Assembly: GCA_030549335.1 (NCBI GenBank)
Contig: CM060193.1
Location: forward strand, 48,937,891 to 49,001,890
Length of the DNA stretch: 64,000 bases
Reading direction: 5' to 3'
Source: Pontederia crassipes
Lineage: Eukaryota > Streptophyta > Magnoliopsida > Commelinales > Pontederiaceae
Of the stretch, positions 56,740-64,000 are shown piece by piece. Position numbers and translations under genes: made by a program. The stretch's first letter is position 1. The number at the start of each line of letters is the position of its first letter. A model generated the notes under the pieces. That model worked only from the letters and a program-made list of their open reading frames with translations. It had not been told where the DNA came from and did no database searches.

Positions 56740-57200
56740 GAGACTCCTTAGTACGAGAGAGTCTTTAATTTCGGAGCATTTTGGGAACTAAATGGGTTTT
56801 CAATTAGGATAAGATTTTGGTAATATATTTTGAATCTTACTAGAGCGAAAAACTTCATTTGTTCTTACATATCTTTATGTTTTAGATCTAAAATCATTTT
56901 TCCTAATCATTTTGTATCCTTCTTCATAATCTAGAAATCTCTAAGTCTTTTTGTCATTTCCTTTGAAATTTTGATCTTCGCCTTATTGATCTTTTAACAT
57001 ACCATCATAGGGCTCTAGATCCCCTAACCTCATGTTTGCCTTAGTGGACAAGAAAGAGAGAGGAATTGATGGCTATGTTTTTGGGGAAAATAGGGGTGAT
57101 GGGCATTTATATAGGATCTACAAAAGACTCAAATATCCTGACTGAAAATTTGTGATTGTTACATCCTTCTTTTCTTAAAAGAAATTTGTCCTCGAATTTT
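56740..57200 (-). repeat. Ty3/Gypsy LTR end with polypurine tract (minus strand)
   Basis: Minus strand: ttcgaggacaaatttc (complement of 57178-57193), then ttaagaaaagaaggatgtaac. This is the typical plant Gypsy 3' end, with the LTR beginning TGTAAC at 57163. Within the LTR a TATA box tatataaatgcc is the complement of 57102-57113. The left end is undefined. Only noncoding sequence is present. Confidence 0.65.
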
Positions 57201-57439
57201 AATCTTACTTACACACTCTCAAAATTTCCTTCATCATCTTTCACTTTAATCATTATCAAGGCAATAGGTATTGATGCATGAGCAATTGTATAGACATCTA
57301 TAATATCAGCATAATAGAATTACTAAAGGTTACCTTAGTCCTCACCATTCCCAATTTGAACTTTAAAAATAACTTTCATTTTCTTTTGTTTGAGAGAATC
57401 CTATGACCATCAATATCACATAGGTCTCATGCACCATTA

Positions 57440-57660
57440 TAATTGCTTTGTATCCACAATTTGACCAGCATGCATCTGAATGTTCTTCCAACAATTGTGT
57501 CTCAACGTCTGCAATATTAGGAGCTCCAACGGGCTCTGCTGAATCAGCGTGAGAGGAAGGAGCTGACGGTGTAGACTACCGTTCAACTATGCGAATGCCT
57601 GTGAGTGGTCTAGGCACTCTGTCTGAAGAAGTATCTCTAGGAACGACATTCTCCTTTCCC
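57440..57660 (-). pseudogene. CACTA C second gene, N-terminal part
   Basis: Minus-strand reading has RPLTGIRIVER, a stop, then Ser/Pro/Ala-rich text and VGAPNIADVETQ, similar in style and position to the start of the second gene in CACTA A. The rest of the gene is absent. The assignment rests on position and composition more than on a diagnostic motif. Confidence 0.4.
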
Positions 57661-58089
57661 TTATTTTTTTCCTTTCCCAAAATGAAACATCTACATGAAA
57701 CAAAATTTAATGCACTTTAAATTTACATTTCATACAGAAATTACTATAGTTACATCGTAATAAACTTGACGTTTGGCTACATCTTGTGTCACATCTTCAA
57801 GAATTGAATTGTAGGTATAACTTGAGAACCAATTCCTAATATCCGGAGGCGCTTTTGAAAAATAAACAAATTAATTCACTTTTTTTAATTTATAAATTTG
57901 TGATCATTATTTTAAACACTCACAAGAAGGAATTAATATGGAAATGCACCATCCTCGTCAGACATTCATCGATCCGAATGATCTTCAACATGCATCGCGA
58001 ACTATGTTTAAAATTTAAACAAACCATTTGAATAAAAGATATCTAAATTATAACAACGAATAGTAATAACATGATTCATATTACATGAA

Positions 58090-60423
58090 AATAACATTGG
58101 ATAGTGATGACATAACTCATCATCATCCGAATTACTACATGATTGATATTCATCATCATCTTCCTCTAAAGATGACGTAATTTCAAATTCATTTTCTTTC
58201 GTGCTTTCATCATCATTTTGTACCTCGGCATTATCAAAGTCTTCAAATAACTATTTTGAACCTTGTAGATCTTCAATTAACTCGGTATCTACAATTGCTG
58301 CCACCGATGTAGGCGAGTCATCTTGGTATGCATCTTGCAACGTATGCACCATCAACTTCTATCCTACTTTTTGCCTTCGTTTTAATTACAACCCACCTTA
58401 GAGCTTTGTCCCTCGTCTTCTCGGATACGGGACATAATATATTTGCCTTGTAGACGATGGTAATATATTTGCCTTATGGACGACGGAATAATAAATGGAT
58501 CAAAACGTTTATAACACCTATTGTGACGTACTTCAATTATTTTGAAATCTTTATGAACTTGCATCCCTCTTTTTTCTTTCGGATCAAACCAATTACATTC
58601 AAATAATGTGACTCTATTACCTCTAGTGTATTCTAGCTCAATTATGTCTTTGAGAATACCATAATAGTCACACTCATTTTCTTCGTCGGTGGATCCTTTG
58701 ACACAGACGCCACTGTTCACAGTTTTCTTCCCTCTCGACCAACTTTCTGTATGAAACTTGTAACTGTTCACAAAATACACCGGCCAACTTCTGACCTCTC
58801 GACTCGGTCCCCATGCCAAATCATGAAGACCTGACGTAGTAGAGATTGCGGTACTGTGAACCTAAAATAAAAATGAATATGTCAGAATATTATCGTCTAC
58901 AATTGCTAAATCAACATCGTAAGAGTTACCCGATCCTTAAATTATGATGAAAAATCATTCTATTCTTCAGGGACATTGTAGTACTGTAAGAAAGCACTAC
59001 ATATGAAATGATAGGTTAATCAATTTATAGTTTTACGATACAAAAAGAAAAATGCTTTGAACGTAAACTTAATGTATCCTTGCACCTCATGAGTGTTTAG
59101 GAGGACATGATTCATGGCCAACTTGAATTCTGCATCACTCAACCATCTACTTCTTGGCTTTTCATAATGTCATCCCAATTGATTGAATATCGACAACGTT
59201 ACCATAGTAGACCTTTCTTTCGAAACTTCATCATTCCGATGAACTCTAGTCCTCGCACACTTAACATGAGAATCAAAGCAGTATGAACAAAAGTACGAGA
59301 CCTCTTGAATCATGTAAGCTTCACATATGGAGCCTTCGACACGTGTTTTATTCTTACTCGTCCTTTTAATTTGATTAAGATATCTTTCAAACGGATGCAT
59401 CCACCTATATTGTACTAGTCCACCTACCCTTGCTTCATATGGCAGATGAATAGGTAAGTGCTCCATGGAATCAAAAAATTTTGACGAAAATATTCGTTCC
59501 AACTTACACAAAATTATCGGAATATTACGCTCCAATTTCCTCATATTTTTCACAGTTATTGTTGTTGAATACAATTCTCTAAAGAATTCACTCAATTCCA
59601 TGATCGGCTTCCAAATCTTCTCCGACAAAGATGAAAATGCAGTAGGAAGTAGGGTTTTCATAAATATATGATAGTCGTGACTTTTCATGCCAAATAAACG
59701 CAAGTTATTTATATTAACACATCTTGTCAAATTTGATGCATAACCATCTGGCATTCTAAGCTCTCACACTTGCATCTTTTGCTCTTTTGTGAGAGCATAA
59801 CTTGCCATCAACTTAGATAGTCTACCGTTAGGTAATTAATTAAGTGTGACTCTGGTCGTCGATAGTACTCCTTCAGACTAGTCTTGCCTTGAGGATGTCT
59901 TTTGTTTTACCCTTAATGTCCATTACAGTATTGAATACATTATCAAACACATTTTTCTCAATGTGCACATCCAAATTATGACGTATTAAACAATCCTTCC
60001 AATATGGTAAATCCCAAAAGATACATCATTTGGTCTAGTTATGAGAAACACCATACTCATTGTATGTGACATTTGGATCGCCAATAATTTTACATAAAGC
60101 ATTGACAATGTGAAATAATTAAAGTCCTGACCGACTGACCGGAGCCATGTCGTGCACAACTCTATTCCATCGAAATGCATTTCTATTATTTCTGTAAGGA
60201 TAATCTGCTGAAAGAAATTGTCTATGACAATCAAACCAACTATTTTTACCCCCATTTCTCAAAGTGAATGCACCTAAGTGTTCCATGCAATATGGACATG
60301 CTAGTTTCTCTGCAGTCATCTAACCAGATAACATCCCATAGGCAGGGAAATCATTAATTGTCCACAATAATGCAGCTTTCAAGGTAAAGTTTTGTTTAGT
60401 CGACACGTCATAAGAGACGACAC
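58090..60423 (-). pseudogene. CACTA C TNP2-type transposase (3' part)
   Basis: From the insertion point leftwards: TNP2 core with FTLKAALLWTINDFPAYGMLSG, then a TAG in place of Trp (60318-60320), CPYCMEHLGAF and DCHRQFL (60119-60319). Next is a broken HNLD-type region (59900-60000), then a DUF4218 block (59170-59754; MKSHDYHIFM, GSICEAYMI). An AT-rich intron is followed by DUF4216 (58382-58819; DYYGILKDIIELEY, C.WFDP). A strongly acidic tail (about 58090-58370) ends the gene. The domain order equals that of CACTA A, but the sequence is clearly different, so it is another lineage. Confidence 0.82.
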
Positions 60424-60779
60424 CACTACAAGAAAATGGGCGCTTAGCGACGCAATGTAGCGTCGCCCAAAGTAGTGACGCTACATAGACGCCACTAGCA
60501 CCTTTATGGCATCTACTTTGCGTCACAATTGTGGGACGCTACTTGCCTCTCGATAGCGTCTCATTAGCGTCTTCTTAGCTATTCAGGAGATAAACGCTAA
60601 TGCTGGCACAATCGAGACGCTACGTAGATGCTATTATTTCATGCCACGAAGCGGAAATGCATGGCACAATCGAGACGACATTCGACACGAATCTAGCATC
60701 GCAAGTTTTGCGGCTCTAAAGAGACGCTATATGGCGTCTCAGTCATATGCGACGCTATTTGGACCTACCGTGTTACTCA

Positions 60780-61820
60780 ACTTATCTATGTTTATCTCGC
60801 TATTTGTTTTATATTTAAACCCTATATATTATGTAAACTATATGTTAATCAATAAATTAATTAAATATTATATTAGTATTAATTACATGATTATCAACAT
60901 ATTATCAATAGCGTATTATCAACATATATATGTATTAATTACACGATTATATATATATATATATATATGTATTTTTACATGATAGGAGTGTTCCTAAATA
61001 TATAATTTGTTACCTATATTATTTATGTTATCTATACATATAATATATATAATATCTTAATTATGCATATATTATTATTATATACTTAATCATGAAATTA
61101 CGGTGGTTGAATTAAGAGAGTGATTTGCTACCATTTTAGCGTCACCGTGGAGACTCAATAGCGTCCACGTCGCGTCTAACTAGAGTCGCCGTTAGTGTCA
61201 ATGCTATGGTGACACTATTGGCATCTTTGTAGCATCGCACAATTGAGACGCGAAAAAGTATTAGACGCTAGTTCTGCGCTACGGTGTCGCTAAATGTAAA
61301 TAGCGACTCAATAGCGTCGGTATCGTGCCTCCTAACCCGAATTTTTACCCCCTCGCTTAATCGGGCACATATAGATATATAAATACGCGTATATGCTTAT
61401 ACTTATATATAATAAGTGCATATATACATATTATTATAACTTAATCTCACACATATAAACATATACGCATATATTCACTTCGAATACGTATACATATACA
61501 CGTTATATATATATATATGACTCGCACATGTATAGACATATACATACACATATATATTTATAATACATATAGATAAACACATTGTTGTAACTTAATCTCC
61601 CACACGTAGACATATATATATACATACGCATATATTACATATGTATATATATACACACACACAATTTTGTTATAGACACATATACATATAGATTTATAAT
61701 TTTATATACATACATGATAGATTGTCATAAAGAAATAAAACAATTGGAACGGGGCACAATGCGATGAGAAGCTACATTGATAAATAAAATTTCATACATA
61801 CTAAAAAATTTGAAAAGACT
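60780..61820. other. AT-rich interior of CACTA D with tatata/cacaca low complexity
   Basis: No gene. Interleaved short runs of acatata and cacaca (61370-61700) break up the subterminal arrays. The segment 60830-61070 is shared with CACTA B (ttaattacatgattatcaac and following). Confidence 0.6.
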
Positions 61821-62039
61821 TTTAATGAGCGTCTCAATGGCGTCGCATTCTTGGGACGCTAAATCCATGGAGACGCCCCTACGACGCTATAGTGTCGCTA
61901 CGTTATCTTAGCGACACATTAGCTACTCCATAGCGCCGCACTAGCCGAATTTTGAGTCGGCGCCTACATTGCGTCTACGTAGCATCGCGTTCTTGGGAGA
62001 CGCTAAAAAATTTACTTAAATCTCTAACCCCTCTTCTTC

Positions 62040-62765
62040 GTTTTCACTTTTACTTTTTACCCCTCTTCTTCGACGTTCGACACCCGACCGTTCGACCTCC
62101 GACGCCCGGCCTCCGACGCCCGACGCCCGCCCCTCCGCCCATGCGCCAACGTCCGCCTCCACCTCCACCGACGCCTCCTTCTCCTCCTCCCCCCTCCGCC
62201 TCATCCACCCTCCACCGCCGTCGACGTCCGCCTCCACCGACCTCCGCGTCCACTGCCGCCCTCCACCTCCGCCTCCACCGCCACCTCCTCTCCTCCTTCT
62301 CCCCCCTCCACCTCGTCCGCCCTCCACCGCCGCCGACGTCCACCTCCGCGGCCCTCCACCTCCACCGCCGTCCTCCACCTCCGCCTCCTCCTCTTCCTCC
62401 TCCCTCTGCCTAGTTCGCCCTCCACCGCCGCCTCATCCGCCTCCACCGCTGCCTCATCCGCCCTCCGCTCGTCCGCCCTCCACCGCCGACGATGTGCGCC
62501 TCCACCGCCCTCCACCTCCACTGCCGACGACGTGCGCCTCCACCGCCCTCCACCTCCACTGCCGCCCTCCACCTCCACTGCCGCCCTCCGCCTCCGACTC
62601 CATCGGCGCCTCCTCCTCCTCCTCCCTCCGCCTCGTCCACGCTCCACCGCCGCCGACGTCTGCCTCCACTGCCCTCCTCCTCCACCGCCCTCCGCCTCCA
62701 CCTCCGCCCTTCGCCTCCACCGCCTCCTTGTCCGCCCTCCGCCTCGTCCGCCTCGAACCACGACT
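62040..62765. repeat. CCTCCACC-type GC-rich minisatellite
   Basis: About 0.7 kb of imperfect repeats of cctccaccgcc and cgcctcc. Several long frames are open on both strands (Pro/Ser/Leu/His-rich one way, Arg/Gly-rich the other) only because the repeat lacks stops. No domain is present. It lies between the subterminal arrays and a second GC-rich block. Confidence 0.85.
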
Positions 62766-62984
62766 TTGTACATCCATCAACGATCGTTCAGTGGGGACAT
62801 AATTTCTACATCATTCGTAGGTTAGACTTATTAATTTTTACAACCTTCGAATAAGAGGCATATCAGTATATAATCTTTTCACTATACAATTTTTTTAATG
62901 TGGAAACACGAAGATTGGGAATTCGGGTGTAAATAAATATGAATAAAGAATTGCTACAAATCAGTATATGGACGTCGTGGCCGG

Positions 62985-63500
62985 CCGAAAGTGGCCGCCA
63001 CGGCCGGATCTGGCCGCAGCATCCGCAAGCACCCAAAAGTGACCGCCACGGCCGGATCTGGCCGCCGCATCCTCAAGCACCCGAAAGTGACCGCCATGGC
63101 CGCGAGCGGCCGGATGTGGTCTCACCAGCTAGAATCGGCCGATGCGGCCACAAACGGCCGGATATGGCCAGATCGGATGCCAGCGTGGGGAAGCATGGAG
63201 GGGAGCGGGCGAAGGATCAGGATGAACGGGGTGGTCGAATGTACTGGCCGGCGGCGGAGCCGTAAGGTTCTAGAGCGGCACAGTTGTAGTGGTGGCGGAG
63301 TGCGGAACAGCTATAGCGACGGAGGCAATGGCGAACGGGGACGCTTGGTTGCAGCGGAGGGCCGGATCGGACGTCACTGACGGAGAGAAGCGGCAGCAGC
63401 GGCCAGATCCAACGGCGGCGGAGGTCGACTTTTGCAAGGGCCGGATCGGGATGAAGGGGGAAGCAAACCGAAGTCAAGACGGAAGGGTCGGGTACTTATA
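62985..63500 (+). other. GC-rich block with 48-bp repeats, possible captured sequence
   Basis: ggccggatctggcc recurs with a 48-bp period (63002, 63050) and a third, shorter unit follows. Two overlapping open frames (62939-63265 and 62991-63380) cover it, one with a 16-residue repeat containing PQAP.SDRHGRIWP. No known domain. The frame continues for about 65 codons past the repeat. It could be a fragment of host DNA taken up by the transposon or simply GC-rich transposon sequence. Confidence 0.35.
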
Positions 63501-64000
63501 GAGGAGGGTTCAATTTTTTACGGTCTGAACCATCAAAATGTAAAAAATATATATAAAATATCAATTCAAATTTCGATGGCCAGAACCGCTTAAAGTTTCC
63601 ATGGTTCACTGAACCTCGAAAGTTTCGACGACCCTAACCGTCGAAACATAAAAAAATTACCATTAAAGGTATACCTTACGTTGCGACGGTCAGAACCGTC
63701 GAAATAGTAACAAATAATACATCATATCAACTCAAATTCAGACGGTTCTTACCACTAAAAGTTTTGGCGGTTCTTTGAACTGTCGTAAGTTTCGATGATC
63801 CAAACCGTCGATAAATTAAAAATAATTATATTAATAAGTACGTCACATATATAAATTATATATAAGTAATATTCTGACAATTCGAACCATCAGAAGTTTC
63901 GACGGGTAAGGAAACATCAAAATTTTGGACAGTCTGAGCCATCGAAACATACCATGGAAAACTAATCACGCTTATTGACTTGTTTCGATGGTTATGAGCA
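63500..64000. repeat. Array of short palindromic words (cgacggt/accgtcg)
   Basis: At least seven spaced copies of an imperfect palindrome near tttcgacggtYxxaaccgtcgaaa, for example gcgacggtcagaaccgtcg at 63684-63702. Arrays like this form the subterminal regions of CACTA elements, but the word differs from gacgct, so this may be the end of a different element that continues beyond the window. Confidence 0.6.

Larger units (their letters stand above)
57400..60423 (-). mobile_element. CACTA element C, 3' part, cut by CACTA D
   Basis: A second CACTA of the TNP2 type on the minus strand: TNP2, DUF4218 and DUF4216 parts, an acidic tail and the start of a second gene. Its TNP2 coding region is interrupted at 60423 by the end of CACTA D, so the 5' part lies beyond the inserted element, outside the window. 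Its own terminal repeat on the left was not found, so it is probably also truncated there. Confidence 0.78.
60424..64000 (+). mobile_element. CACTA element D, left end; continues past the window
   Basis: Starts cactacaagaaaatgggcg at 60424 within the TNP2 gene of CACTA C. Dense gacgct/agcgtc subterminal words follow (60424-60760, 61135-61340 and 61830-62010). The first 500 bp match CACTA B (11536 on). No matching tagtg end is seen before 64000, so it probably extends further. No transposase is visible in the part present. The interior has GC-rich, repeat-built sequence. Confidence 0.7.

Noticed and set aside
62016-62854. Six or more long open frames on both strands, Pro-rich or Arg/Gly-rich
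   Set aside because: All lie in the CCTCCACC minisatellite, which lacks stop codons in any frame. No domain or start context is present.

Overview
The window is nuclear DNA of a flowering plant, and almost all of it is transposable elements. The evidence is the combination of CACTA (En/Spm), hAT, Ty3/Gypsy (including Athila type) and Ty1/Copia elements, their plant-type primer-binding sites, and long AT-rich spacers. I could not fix the species. I found no intact host protein gene, tRNA, rRNA or CRISPR array. The coding capacity I recognise belongs to transposons and is mostly broken by stops, frameshifts or nested insertions.

Layout, 1-18 kb. At 1-1033 is an LTR-like tail with a TATA box. 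At 1034-5997 is a decayed minus-strand Ty3/Gypsy element (gag, protease, reverse transcriptase) with a hAT-type MITE inside its 3' LTR. From 6 to 14 kb lie AT-rich repeats, a small MITE, a short GC-rich island (about 9.47-9.85 kb) and a minus-strand LTR-like region carrying a CACTA fragment. A diverged direct repeat of about 0.7 kb (14.8 and 16.8 kb) may be a short retrotransposon. At 17.6-18.35 kb is a plus-strand LTR promoter region.

Layout, 18-47 kb. One CACTA element spans 18351-47045. It carries a TNP2-type transposase pseudogene flanked by two inverted copies of its second gene, so its two halves fold onto each other. Its right arm is interrupted by a full-length Athila-like retrotransposon (27199-39002, minus strand, 1080-bp LTRs, 5-bp target duplication). 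That element holds a 1.45-kb non-autonomous CACTA element. The right arm is interrupted again by a rearranged non-autonomous LTR element (39099-47000). The non-autonomous element has no pol domains but has a coiled-coil ORF and a 3' internal region nearly the same as that of the Athila-like element. The left CACTA arm preserves the uninterrupted target sequence, so the nesting order can be read within the window: host LTR, then CACTA, then Athila-like, then small CACTA.

Layout, 47-64 kb. A Copia reverse-transcriptase remnant (47.3-47.9 kb) is followed by a deleted Ty3/Gypsy element with two LTRs (48129-52319). The 52.3-56.2 kb stretch is the least repeat-like part and includes a promoter-like segment with a TATA box but no recognisable gene. 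Then come a Copia RNase H remnant, a Gypsy LTR end, a second TNP2 CACTA pseudogene (to 60423), and a further CACTA element starting at 60424, which seems to run past the right edge. Its interior has strongly GC-rich, repeat-built sequence.

The genes do not form a cellular pathway. Their shared logic is mobilisation: transposases acting on CACTA ends, and gag-pol products acting on LTR elements, including in trans on the pol-less one.
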